64,000 nucleotides of DNA from Pseudomonas putida (GTDB lineage Bacteria > Pseudomonadota > Gammaproteobacteria > Pseudomonadales > Pseudomonadaceae), in NCBI RefSeq assembly GCF_028682395.1, contig NZ_JANHLC010000009.1:62001-126000 (forward strand), in the 5' to 3' direction. The notes beneath the pieces were generated by a model, which was not told the DNA's origin, searched no databases, and saw only the letters and a program-made list of their open reading frames with translations. Shown piece after piece: positions 38,118 to 47,047 of this stretch. Position 1 is the first letter of the stretch. Every line of letters starts with the position of its first letter. A program made the position numbers and the translations under genes.

Positions 38118-39734
38118 ATGCCGCTCATTGCCTCCCAACTCGATCCCCAGAGCGCCGATTACGCTCGCCATCGCGCGGCAATGCTTTCCAGCATCGAGCA
38201 CTGGCGCCAACTGGAGGACAACCTGTTGCTCAAGGCCGCCCAGGCCAAAGCCAAGTTCGAACAGCGCGGGCAACTGCTGCCCCGGGAACGCCTGGAATTG
38301 CTGCTCGACCCAGGGGCGCCGTTTCTTGAGCTGGCCGGCCTGGCCGGTTACAAGCTGCACGACGATAAGGACGGCAGCCAGGCCGGCGGCGGCCTGATCG
38401 CCGGAATTAGTTTTGTGTCCGGCGTGCGGGTGCTGGTGGTGGCCAACAACAGCGCCATCAAGGGCGGGACCATTTCCCCCAGCGGCCTGAAAAAAACCCT
38501 GCGCCTACAGCAGATCGCCATAGAAAACCGGCTGCCAGTGCTGACCCTGACCGAAAGCGGCGGGGCCAACCTTAACTACGCCGCCGAGATCTTTGTCGAG
38601 GGCGCGCGTGGCTTTGCCAATCAGGCGCGGATGTCGGCCATGGGGTTGCCGCAGATCACCGTGGTCCACGGCTCGTCCACCGCCGGTGGTGCCTATCAGC
38701 CCGGGCTGTCGGATTACGTGGTGGTGGTGCGCGACAAGGCCAAGCTGTTTCTCGCCGGCCCGCCACTGCTCAAGGCCGCCACGGGCGAAGTCGCGACCGA
38801 TGAAGAACTCGGTGGCGCCCGGATGCACGCCCAGGTCGCCGGCACCGCCGAGTACCTGGCAGAAGACGATGCCGACGGGCTGCGCATCGTGCGCGAGATT
38901 GTCAGCCTGCTGCCCTGGAATGACCGGCTGCCCGAGCGCACACCGCCGGCCTATGCCGAGCCGCTCTACCCTATCGAGGAACTGCTGGGGTTGATTCCCG
39001 ACGATCCGAAAAAACCCTATGACGTGCGTGAGATCGTCGCCCGTCTGGCCGATGGCTCGAATTTTCTCGAATTCAAGGCCGAGTTCGACAGCCTCACCGT
39101 CTGCGGCCATCTGCGCATTCAGGGACGGGCCTGCGGGCTGATCGGCAATAACGGCCCGATCACGCCAAAGGGCGCGGCCAAAGCCGCGCAATTTATCCAG
39201 CTGTGCGATCAGAGCGGTACGCCGCTGCTGTTTTTTCATAACACCACCGGTTTCATGGTCGGTACAGAAGCCGAACAGCAAGGCGTCATCAAGCACGGCG
39301 CCAAGCTGATCCAGGCGGTGGCCAATGCCCGCGTCCCCAAACTCACCCTGGTGGTCGGCGGCTCCTACGGCGCAGGCAACTACGCCATGTGCGGGCGTGG
39401 CCTGGACCCGCGGTTTATCTTTGCCTGGCCCAATAGCCGCACGGCAGTGATGGGCGCCGCCCAGGCCGGCAAGGTGCTACGTATCGTCACCGAGGCCAAG
39501 CAGCTCAAGGCAGGCCTGACACCGGACCCACAGATGCTGGCGATGCTTGAGCAGGCCGCCGCGCACAAGCTCGACAGCCAGTCCAGCGCCCTCTATGGCA
39601 CCGCCAGCCTGTGGGACGACGGCCTGATCGACCCGCGGGACAGCCGTACCCTGCTCGGTTTTTTGCTCGACACCTGCGCCGAGGCCGAGCAGCGGCAGCT
39701 CAAGGGCAACAGCTTCGGCGTCGCGCGTTTTTGA
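38118..39734 (+). CDS. atuC: Geranyl-CoA carboxylase beta subunit
   Basis: A 538-residue carboxyltransferase of the acyl-CoA carboxylase family. The N domain has the LTESGGANL and GSSTAGGAYQPG acyl-CoA loops and the C domain has FFHNTTGFMVG and GGSYGAGNYAMCGR. With AtuF it carboxylates cis-geranyl-CoA. The same fold serves in methylcrotonyl-CoA carboxylase (LiuB); the AtuA, AtuB and AtuE neighbours decide for geranyl-CoA. It begins 3 nt after atuB. Confidence 0.93.
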   Translation: MPLIASQLDPQSADYARHRAAMLSSIEHWRQLEDNLLLKAAQAKAKFEQRGQLLPRERLELLLDPGAPFLELAGLAGYKLHDDKDGSQAGGGLIAGISFVSGVRVLVVANNSAIKGGTISPSGLKKTLRLQQIAIENRLPVLTLTESGGANLNYAAEIFVEGARGFANQARMSAMGLPQITVVHGSSTAGGAYQPGLSDYVVVVRDKAKLFLAGPPLLKAATGEVATDEELGGARMHAQVAGTAEYLAEDDADGLRIVREIVSLLPWNDRLPERTPPAYAEPLYPIEELLGLIPDDPKKPYDVREIVARLADGSNFLEFKAEFDSLTVCGHLRIQGRACGLIGNNGPITPKGAAKAAQFIQLCDQSGTPLLFFHNTTGFMVGTEAEQQGVIKHGAKLIQAVANARVPKLTLVVGGSYGAGNYAMCGRGLDPRFIFAWPNSRTAVMGAAQAGKVLRIVTEAKQLKAGLTPDPQMLAMLEQAAAHKLDSQSSALYGTASLWDDGLIDPRDSRTLLGFLLDTCAEAEQRQLKGNSFGVARF

Positions 39735-39759
39735 TCGGTGCTCAACCAGGAGAACAAGC

Positions 39760-40920
39760 ATGATTTTCACCCCGGAACATGAAGCACTGCGCCAGACCGT
39801 ACGCGCCTTTGTCGAGCGCGAGATCAATCCCCATGTCGATGCATGGGAAAAAGCCGGGCGTTTTCCGATCCACGCCCTCTTTCGCCAGGCCGGCGAACTG
39901 GGCCTGCTGGGGATCTCCAAGCCAGAACAGTTTGGCGGCATGGGCCTGGACTACAGCTACTCGGTGGTGGCCGCCGAGGAGTTCGGGCGCATCCATTGCG
40001 GCGGGATTCCCATGGCCATTGGCGTGCAAACCGATATGTGTACGCCGGCCCTGGCGCGCTTCGGCTCGGACAGCCTGCGCGAGGAGTTTCTGCGCCCGGC
40101 CATCAGCGGCGAACAGGTTGGCTGCATCGGGGTTTCCGAGGTCGGCGCCGGCTCCGATGTGGCGGGGCTCAAGACCCATGCGCGCAAGGACGGCGATGAC
40201 TATGTGATCAACGGCAGCAAGATGTGGATCACCAACTCGCCCAGCGCCGACTTTATCTGCCTGCTGGCCAACACCTCGGACGACAAGCCCCATATCAACA
40301 AATCGCTGATCATGGTGCCGATGAACAGCCCCGGTATCAGCCTGAGCGCGCCGCTGGACAAACTGGGCATGCGCAGTTCAGAAACTGCCCAGGTGTTTTT
40401 CGACGACGTACGCGTGCCCCAGCGCAACCGCATCGGCCATGAAGGCGCGGGCTTTATGATGCAAATGCTGCAGTTCCAGGAAGAACGTCTGTTTGGCGCG
40501 GCCAATATGCTCAAGGGGCTGGAGCACTGCATCGACAGCACTATCGAGTACTGCCGCGAACGCCAGACCTTTGGTACCCGGTTGATCGACAACCAGGTCA
40601 TCCACTTCCGCCTGGCCGAACTGCAAACCGAAATCGAATGCCTGCGGGCTCTGGTCTACCAGGCCACCGAGCAGTATGTACGCGGCCAGGATGTGACGCG
40701 CCTGGCCTCCATGGCCAAGCTCAAGGCCGGCCGCCTGGGCCGCGAGGTCAGCGACAGCTGCCTGCAGTACTGGGGTGGCATGGGCTTTATGTGGGACAAC
40801 CCGGTGGCCCGCGCCTATCGCGATGTGCGGCTGGTGTCTATTGGCGGCGGCGCCGATGAAATCATGCTGGGCATTATCTGCAAGCTGATGGGCATCCTGC
40901 CGGGGAAAAAGAAACCATGA
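39760..40920 (+). CDS. atuD: Citronellyl-CoA dehydrogenase
   Basis: A 386-residue FAD acyl-CoA dehydrogenase. Helical N domain, middle barrel with GCIGVSEVGAGSDVAG and WITNSPSADF, and a C-terminal helical bundle with LQYWGGMGFMWDNPVARAYRDVRL. In P. aeruginosa AtuD oxidises citronellyl-CoA to geranyl-CoA. It overlaps atuE by 4 nt (ATGA). Confidence 0.93.
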   Translation: MIFTPEHEALRQTVRAFVEREINPHVDAWEKAGRFPIHALFRQAGELGLLGISKPEQFGGMGLDYSYSVVAAEEFGRIHCGGIPMAIGVQTDMCTPALARFGSDSLREEFLRPAISGEQVGCIGVSEVGAGSDVAGLKTHARKDGDDYVINGSKMWITNSPSADFICLLANTSDDKPHINKSLIMVPMNSPGISLSAPLDKLGMRSSETAQVFFDDVRVPQRNRIGHEGAGFMMQMLQFQEERLFGAANMLKGLEHCIDSTIEYCRERQTFGTRLIDNQVIHFRLAELQTEIECLRALVYQATEQYVRGQDVTRLASMAKLKAGRLGREVSDSCLQYWGGMGFMWDNPVARAYRDVRLVSIGGGADEIMLGIICKLMGILPGKKKP

Positions 40921-41714
40921 GCACCCTGCCAAGCTGCACCACCCTGCGCCTGGAGCAGCACCCGGGAGTGCTGCATATCACCCTCGACCGACACGACAGC
41001 CGCAATGCCATGAGCCTGCAGATGGTCCATGAACTGCGTGCGGTGCTCGCCGCCGTGCACGAAGACCGCGAGGTTCGGGCGCTGGTTCTGAGCGGTGCCC
41101 ATGGGCACTTCTGCGCCGGAGCCGATCTCAAGGACATGGCCAGCGCCCGTGCCGCCGGCGCTCCAGCCTATCAAGCGTTGAACCGCGCCTTTGGCGCGCT
41201 GCTCGAAGAATCCCAGCGCGCCCCCCAGGTGGTGATAACCGTGCTGCAGGGGGCCGTGCTGGGCGGTGGCCTGGGCCTGGTCTGTGTCAGCGATATCGCC
41301 ATCAGCGCTGACACTGCGCAGTTCGGCCTGCCGGAAACCAGCCTGGGCCTCTTGCCGGCCCAAATCGCCCCCTTTGTCGTCCAGCGGATCGGCCTGACCC
41401 AAGCGCGCCGCCTGGCCCTGACCGCCGCCCGCTTCGACGGCCATGAGGCCCAGCGCCTGGGGCTGGTGCAGTTTGTCGAGCGCGATACCCAGGCCTTGGC
41501 CGAACGCGTGGATGAAGTGCTCAGGCAGGTCCTGCGCTGCGCCCCCGGGGCGAATGCCGCGACCAAGGCGCTCTTGCTCGCCAGCCTGGAACAGCCCCTG
41601 AGCCCGCTGCTGGATGAGGCCGCCCAGGCGTTCGCCGCCGCGGTGACCGGCCCGGAAGGCAGCGAAGGCACCCTGGCGTTTATGCAAAAGCGTCCACCGA
41701 ACTGGGCTCGCTGA
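40917..41714 (+). CDS. atuE: Isohexenylglutaconyl-CoA hydratase
   Basis: A 265-residue crotonase-fold enzyme. The first oxyanion loop is SGAHGHFCAGADLKDMA and the second is VLQGAVLGGGLGLVCVSDIAIS. AtuE hydrates isohexenylglutaconyl-CoA after carboxylation. It lies between the dehydrogenase and the carboxylase alpha subunit, as in the known cluster. Confidence 0.92.
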   Translation: MSTLPSCTTLRLEQHPGVLHITLDRHDSRNAMSLQMVHELRAVLAAVHEDREVRALVLSGAHGHFCAGADLKDMASARAAGAPAYQALNRAFGALLEESQRAPQVVITVLQGAVLGGGLGLVCVSDIAISADTAQFGLPETSLGLLPAQIAPFVVQRIGLTQARRLALTAARFDGHEAQRLGLVQFVERDTQALAERVDEVLRQVLRCAPGANAATKALLLASLEQPLSPLLDEAAQAFAAAVTGPEGSEGTLAFMQKRPPNWAR

Positions 41715-41760
41715 ACCGCTCCCACCCTCGCCTCCCAAGACATGCCTCAAGGACCTGCCC

Positions 41761-43749
41761 ATGCCCGCCTTCAGCAAGATCCTGATCGCCAACCGCGGTG
41801 AAATCGCCTGCCGGATCATCCGCACGGCCCGGGCGATGGGTTATCGCACCGTCGCGGTCTACAGCCAGGCCGATGCCCAGGCCCTGCATGTGCAACTGGC
41901 CGACGAGGCGGTGTGCATCGGCCCGGCCCAGGTCGCCCGCTCCTACCTTGATGCTGGGGCGATTATCGAGGCGGCCCGTCGCAGTGGCGCCGACGCCGTG
42001 CACCCTGGCTATGGCTTTCTCTCGGAAAACCCCGACTTCGCCCGCGCCTGCGCCGCGGCGGCCCTGACCTTTATCGGCCCGAGCGCCGAGGCCATCGAGT
42101 TGATGGGCAGCAAGCGCCTGTCGAAGATCGCCATGCTCGAAGCCGGCGTACCCTGCATCGCCGGCTACCAGGGGGCGGCCCAGGATGACGCGAGCCTGAT
42201 TCGCGAAGCTACGCGTATCGGCTACCCACTGATGATCAAGGCCAGTGCTGGCGGTGGCGGACGCGGCATGCGCCTGGTGCACGCGCCCGAATCCCTGGTC
42301 GAACAACTGCGCACCGCCCGCTCGGAGGCCCTGCATGCGTTTGGCAGTGACGAACTGATTCTCGAACAGGCGCTGCAAGCGCCACGGCATGTGGAAATCC
42401 AGATATTTGGCGACCAGCACGGCCAACTGATCCACCTGGGCGAACGCGATTGCTCGATCCAGCGGCGCCATCAAAAAGTCATCGAAGAAGCGCCCTGCCC
42501 GGTCATGACCGCCGAATTGCGCCAGGCCATGGGCGAAGCGGCGCTCAAGGCCGGGCGCGCGGTGCAGTATGTCGGCGCCGGTACCGTGGAATTCATGCTC
42601 GACGCCCAGGGGCGTTTCTACTTTCTGGAAATGAACACCCGATTGCAGGTCGAGCACCCCGTCACCGAGCTGATTGCCGGTGTGGACCTGGTGGCCTGGC
42701 AACTGGATATCGCCGCGGGCCAGCCATTGCCGTTGCGTCAGGACCAGGTGGAACTCAAGGGACATGCCATCGAGGTGCGCCTCTATGCCGAGGACCCGGC
42801 CCACGGCTTCCTGCCGCAGACCGGGGATATACGGCGCTGGGAGCCCGCGACCGGCAGTGGCGTGCGCATCGACCATGGCCTGGTCGAAGGCCAGCGCATT
42901 ACGCCGTTCTACGATCCGCTGCTGGGCAAATTGATCGCCCACGGCGCCACCCGCGAAGAAGCGCGGCGGCGTTTGCTCTGTGCGCTGGAAGACAGCGTAC
43001 TGCTCGGCGTGCCCAGCAATCAGTTGCTGCTGCGCAACCTGCTGACCCACCCCGGTTTTATCGCCGGGCAGACGAACACCGCCTTTATCGCCGAGCACTT
43101 TGCCGACGATCCCAGCCTGCACCCCATCACCGCCACAACCCAGGCGCTGGCGATTGCCGCCGTGCTGTTCTATCAGCACGCGTCCGGTCAGCATGCCGCG
43201 AGCCTCAGCGGTTGGAGCAACCAGCGCGGCCGCACGCAGCACTATCGGCTCGCTTCGGGCGACGCCGGCGCACCGCGGGTGGTCAGCGTGCAACCCTTGG
43301 GGAATCAGGCCTTCAGCGTCGGGGTTGACCAGCACACGCACGTTGTCGAACTGCACAGCACCGATGGCCGCTGGGCCAGCCTGGAGATAGATGGCGTACG
43401 CGCTCGCCACGCCTATCAGTTGGCAGGCGGGCAACTGTGGCTGTTTACCCGCCCCGGCAGCCTGCTGATTGAAGACCGTACCCGCGCATTGACCCAGGCG
43501 ACGGCCAGCGCCGGCTCGGGCCTGCTCAAGGCGCCGATGGACGGGGCCATTGTCGAGGTACGGGTCGGTGAAGGGACAGAAGTCTGCCAGGGCCAGCTAT
43601 TGCTGGTGCTTGAAGCGATGAAAATGGAGCACCCGCTCAAGGCCGGCATCGCGGGTGTGATCCGTCGACTGCAGGTCAATCCAGGCGACCAGGTCAGGGG
43701 GCATCAGGTCCTGCTGGAAATCGAAGCACCGCTGGACGCTCCCCACTAG
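41761..43749 (+). CDS. atuF: Geranyl-CoA carboxylase alpha subunit (biotin carboxylase/BCCP)
   Basis: A 662-residue protein with biotin carboxylase (about 1-450: ILIANRGEIACRIIRTA, ATP-grasp GGGGRGMRLV, FLEMNTRLQVEHPVTE), a linker domain, and a C-terminal biotinyl domain with the attachment lysine Lys621 in LEAMKMEHPL. It pairs with AtuC. It is the last gene of the cluster here: no atuG or atuH follows. Confidence 0.94.
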   Translation: MPAFSKILIANRGEIACRIIRTARAMGYRTVAVYSQADAQALHVQLADEAVCIGPAQVARSYLDAGAIIEAARRSGADAVHPGYGFLSENPDFARACAAAALTFIGPSAEAIELMGSKRLSKIAMLEAGVPCIAGYQGAAQDDASLIREATRIGYPLMIKASAGGGGRGMRLVHAPESLVEQLRTARSEALHAFGSDELILEQALQAPRHVEIQIFGDQHGQLIHLGERDCSIQRRHQKVIEEAPCPVMTAELRQAMGEAALKAGRAVQYVGAGTVEFMLDAQGRFYFLEMNTRLQVEHPVTELIAGVDLVAWQLDIAAGQPLPLRQDQVELKGHAIEVRLYAEDPAHGFLPQTGDIRRWEPATGSGVRIDHGLVEGQRITPFYDPLLGKLIAHGATREEARRRLLCALEDSVLLGVPSNQLLLRNLLTHPGFIAGQTNTAFIAEHFADDPSLHPITATTQALAIAAVLFYQHASGQHAASLSGWSNQRGRTQHYRLASGDAGAPRVVSVQPLGNQAFSVGVDQHTHVVELHSTDGRWASLEIDGVRARHAYQLAGGQLWLFTRPGSLLIEDRTRALTQATASAGSGLLKAPMDGAIVEVRVGEGTEVCQGQLLLVLEAMKMEHPLKAGIAGVIRRLQVNPGDQVRGHQVLLEIEAPLDAPH

Positions 43750-43811
43750 GCGCAATCGGCGGCATTGGCTACGCTCTAGCGCACATTGGAACGCTGTAGA
43801 TGGAGCTTGAG

Positions 43812-44354
43812 ATGCCGCACTGGCTGGTGATCGACCTGGAAGCCACCACGGATGATGGCGGCTGGCCCGTGACGGACATGGAAATCATCGAAATCGGCGC
43901 CACGCTGGTCAATCGCGAAGGCCGCGAACTGGATCACTTCCAGCGCTTCGTGCGGCCCCAGCGCCGGCCGTTGCTGACGCCGTTCTGCCGCCAACTGACC
44001 CATATCAGCCAGCCCCAGATCGACGGTGCCGCCCCATTGAGCGTTGTCTGGCCGCTGTTCGAGCGCTGGCTCGGCCAGCATCTGCCCCGCCTGGAGGGCT
44101 GGGCCAGTTGGGGTGACTACGACCGCCGCCAGCTGGAGCAACAATGGCAGGCCCTGCAACTGCGCAGTGTCTTGCAGGACCTGCCCCATACCAACCTCAA
44201 GCAACACTTTGCCAAGGCCCGCCAGCTGCAGCGCCCGCTGGGTCTGAACAGCGCCCTGCAGCTGGCCGGCCTGCAGTTCAGCGGCCAGCAGCACCGGGCC
44301 CTGGAAGATGCGCGCAACACCGCGCGCCTGCTGCCATTGATCCTGCCGGCCTGA
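43812..44354 (+). CDS. DEDDh 3'-5' exonuclease
   Basis: A 180-residue single-domain exonuclease of the RNase T/KapD type. Exo I is VIDLEATTDD (acidic Asp and Glu), Exo II is in WGDYDRRQLEQQW, and Exo III is HRALEDARNTARL, giving His and Asp of the DEDDh set. The start at 43812 has GGAG 7-11 nt upstream; an ATG at 43800 is an equal-frame alternative. Substrate unknown; RNA trimming or nucleotide sensing are both possible. Confidence 0.85.
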   Translation: MPHWLVIDLEATTDDGGWPVTDMEIIEIGATLVNREGRELDHFQRFVRPQRRPLLTPFCRQLTHISQPQIDGAAPLSVVWPLFERWLGQHLPRLEGWASWGDYDRRQLEQQWQALQLRSVLQDLPHTNLKQHFAKARQLQRPLGLNSALQLAGLQFSGQQHRALEDARNTARLLPLILPA

Positions 44355-44455
44355 CCCGCTCCAACCTTACAGGGCCCCAGTGTGGGGGAGTGACGGCGCA
44401 AATTGGCTTGGGCATACTGGCCAGCCCTTTTTTCGCCCTATTTAAGGAATCGCCC

Positions 44456-44737
44456 ATGTTCAAAGTCAACGAGTACTTCGACGGCACCGTCAAGTCGATC
44501 GCCTTCGCCCCGGCTGAAGGCCCGGCTACCATCGGCGTCATGGCCCCGGGCGAATACGAATTCGGCACCGCCCAGCGCGAAATCATGCATGTGGTGTCCG
44601 GCGCCCTGACCGTCAAGCTGCCCGATAGCAGCGACTGGGAAACCTTCCCGGCCGGCAGCCAGTTCAATGTGCCCGCCAACAGCAAGTTCCAACTCAAGGT
44701 GGCTGAAGAAACCGCTTATCTGTGCCAGTACCGCTAA
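44456..44737 (+). CDS. ppnP: Pyrimidine/purine nucleoside phosphorylase PpnP
   Basis: A 93-residue cupin-like protein of the PpnP (YaiE, DUF1255) family, which phosphorolyses several nucleosides. The conserved GVMAPGEYEFGTAQREIMHVVSG is visible, as is FPAGSQFNVPANS. Start at MFKVNEYF with AAGGAA upstream. Followed by a strong terminator. Confidence 0.93.
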   Translation: MFKVNEYFDGTVKSIAFAPAEGPATIGVMAPGEYEFGTAQREIMHVVSGALTVKLPDSSDWETFPAGSQFNVPANSKFQLKVAEETAYLCQYR

Positions 44738-44755
44738 GCCGTTCATCGCAGCCCA

Positions 44756-44783
44756 AACGGCGCCCCAAGAGGCGCCGTTTTTT
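44756..44783 (+). terminator. Bidirectional terminator ppnP / ABC transporter
   Basis: AACGGCGCC and GGCGCCGTT form a 9-bp stem with a 6-nt loop followed by TTTTTT on the plus strand. The ABC transporter stop codon overlaps the T-run from the other side; the A-tract upstream is short, so action on the minus strand is weaker. Confidence 0.85.
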
Positions 44784-46554
44784 ATGATATTTCGTGCTGC
44801 TCGGCCGTATTGAACTGCAGGGCCGCCAGCCGTGCATACAGCGAGTTGCCGGCAATCAGCTCGGCATGGGTGCCCACGGCGACCAGGCGTCCTTGATCCA
44901 TGACAGCAATACGATCAGCGTTCTGCACGGTCGCCAGCCGGTGGGCAATCACCAGGGTGGTGCGACCCTGCATCAGCCGTGGCAAGGCTTGCTGGATCAG
45001 GTGTTCGCTCATGGCATCGAGGGCACTGGTGGCTTCGTCCAGCAGCAGGATCGGCGCATCCACCAGCAAGGCCCGGGCAATTGCCAGGCGCTGGCGCTGG
45101 CCGCCCGACAGCCCCAGGCCACCGTCCCCCAGATGGGTCTGATAGCCCTCGGGCATCTGCAGAATAAAGTCATGGGCATGGGCTATCCGTGCCGCCTCGT
45201 GGACCTGTTCCAAGGTCGCAGACGGGTTGCCGTAGCGGATATTGTCTTCGACGCTCCCGAAAAACAGCGCCGGGCTTTGCGCAACCAGGGCGAAGCAGCG
45301 GCGCAGGTCCTGGGGATCAAGCTCAGTGAGTGGCCGGCCTTCGAGCAGAATCCGCCCTTGCTGTGGATCGTAGAAACGCAGCAGCAGATCGAACAAGGTC
45401 GACTTCCCCGCGCCTGACGGCCCGACCAATGCCAGGGTCTCCCCTGCCTCGATCCTCAGGCTCAGGCCAGCGATGGCCTGGCTGTCGGGTCGCGACGGGT
45501 AGCTGAAATGCAGATCTTCCAGCACCAGGCGCCCACTGACTCGCCCCGGCAGGCGCTCCACCTCCGGGGTCGGCGCCTGGATTTCATTGCGCGAGCGCAA
45601 CAGTTCGCCAATCCGCTCGGCCGCTCCCGCTGCGCGCTGCAACTCACCAATCACCTCGCTCAGGGTGCCGAATGCGCTGCCGACGATCAGGCTGTAGAAC
45701 ACAAAGGCCGCCAACTCGCCTCCGGAAATCCGCCCGGCAATCACATCCATGCCGCCAACCCAGAGCATGGCCCCCACGGCGCCGAGCACCAGCACGATCA
45801 CCAGGGTAATCAACCAGGCCCGCTGGGCAATACGTTTGCGTGCGGTCTCGAAGGCCTGTTCCACGGTGCGGGCAAAGCGTCGCTCGTCCTCGCGTTGGTG
45901 GTTGTAGGCCTGCACGGTCTTGATCTGGCCCAGGGTTTCGGCGACATAACTGCCCACATCGGCGATACGGTCCTGGCTCAGGCGCGAGAGGCTGCGCACG
46001 CGCCGACCAAAGATCAGGATCGGCGCCAGCACCAGCGGCAGCGCTATCACCACGATGCTGGTGAGTTTGGGATTGGTGACGAACAGCAGGATAACCCCGC
46101 CCAACACCATCAACGCATTGCGCAGAAACAACGACAGCGACGAACCGATCACCGACTGCAACAGGGTCGTGTCGGCGGTCAGGCGCGACTGGATTTCCGA
46201 GCTGCGGTTGTTTTCATAGAAGCCTGGATGCAGGTAGATCAGATGGTTGAACACCTGCCGGCGAATATCGGCGACCACCCGCTCGCCAATCCACGACACC
46301 AGGTAGAAACGGGCAAAGGTGCCCACCGCCAAGCCCAGCACCAGCAGCATGAACAGCGCAATGGACTGGTTGAGAAGATGGGGTGACTGGGTCATGAAAC
46401 CCTGGTCGACCAGCAGGCGGATACCCTGGCCCATGGACAAGGTAATGCCAGCGGTCACGATCAGCGCGAGCAAGGCCCCCAGGGCGTGCCAACGATACGG
46501 GGCGATAAAACGACTGGCCAGGCGAATGGCCTGGCGTTGGCGGGAAGAGAACAT
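44782..46554 (-). CDS. MsbA-like ABC exporter, fused TM and ATPase domains
   Basis: A 590-residue half-transporter. Six membrane segments lie in the first ~320 residues, followed by an ATPase domain with Walker A GPSGAGKSTLF, signature LSGGQRQRLA and Walker B ILLLDEATSALD. It would dimerise in the inner membrane. MsbA/LmrA-type exporters move lipids or drugs; the substrate here is unknown. The start at 46554 (MFSSRQRQ) is preferred over upstream 46608, whose extra residues look non-coding. Confidence 0.9.
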   Translation of the reverse strand: MFSSRQRQAIRLASRFIAPYRWHALGALLALIVTAGITLSMGQGIRLLVDQGFMTQSPHLLNQSIALFMLLVLGLAVGTFARFYLVSWIGERVVADIRRQVFNHLIYLHPGFYENNRSSEIQSRLTADTTLLQSVIGSSLSLFLRNALMVLGGVILLFVTNPKLTSIVVIALPLVLAPILIFGRRVRSLSRLSQDRIADVGSYVAETLGQIKTVQAYNHQREDERRFARTVEQAFETARKRIAQRAWLITLVIVLVLGAVGAMLWVGGMDVIAGRISGGELAAFVFYSLIVGSAFGTLSEVIGELQRAAGAAERIGELLRSRNEIQAPTPEVERLPGRVSGRLVLEDLHFSYPSRPDSQAIAGLSLRIEAGETLALVGPSGAGKSTLFDLLLRFYDPQQGRILLEGRPLTELDPQDLRRCFALVAQSPALFFGSVEDNIRYGNPSATLEQVHEAARIAHAHDFILQMPEGYQTHLGDGGLGLSGGQRQRLAIARALLVDAPILLLDEATSALDAMSEHLIQQALPRLMQGRTTLVIAHRLATVQNADRIAVMDQGRLVAVGTHAELIAGNSLYARLAALQFNTAEQHEIS

Positions 46555-46818
46555 AGGGGGCGATCCAATAGGGCGTCGCCATGAGACTACACCCAGTGCA
46601 GGCCCCACGTGCAGGGGAACTCGGTAAACCCGAATCAGTCTGGTTAAATATGACCGCTGACACTAGCCCCTAGAAAGTATTGATCTAAAGTCGGGCTGGC
46701 CGTGGCCGGTGGTTTCTGGTGGACTATCAGAGCCGACCTGAGACCCACGAGTGCACTGTCATAGCCTGGTCATCAAGCGGTTCTAGAGTAGCCACACAAC
46801 CTGATGAGGAGACAGGCC

Positions 46819-46995
46819 ATGGACTTGCAAAACAGCACCCACCAAGCAGTTCCGGTGATCCGTCCCTGCCCACAGCAACTGGGCTGCGCCGTTATCGACG
46901 AACAGGGCAATGAAATCTCGATTACCGAAGAGATGATCCAGCAAGCGTGCCGCGAACTGGAACAACGCCTGGTCAAGCCTGCCAAGCAAGGCTGA
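46819..46995 (+). CDS. PA1571-family small protein
   Basis: A 58-residue protein (MDLQNSTHQAVPVIRPCPQQ at the start) with a mixed-charge C-terminal helix ISITEEMIQQACRELEQRL. It matches the size and character of the pseudomonad PA1571 family, for which no function is known. GAGGAG lies just upstream of the ATG and a terminator follows directly, so it is a single-gene unit. Confidence 0.8.
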   Translation: MDLQNSTHQAVPVIRPCPQQLGCAVIDEQGNEISITEEMIQQACRELEQRLVKPAKQG

Positions 46996-47012
46996 TAGCC
47001 CGAACTCCCATT

Positions 47013-47037
47013 AACCCGGCCAAGGCCGGGTTTTTTC
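47013..47037 (+). terminator. Terminator after PA1571-family gene
   Basis: AACCCGGCC and GGCCGGGTT form a 9-bp stem with a tiny loop, followed by TTTTTT. It lies 18 nt after the stop codon and between convergent genes. Confidence 0.85.
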
Positions 47038-47047
47038 TGCCCGCCCG

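Noticed and set aside
41680..43434. 584-codon minus-strand open frame opposite atuF
   Set aside because: Shadow of the biotin carboxylase gene; no recognisable product.
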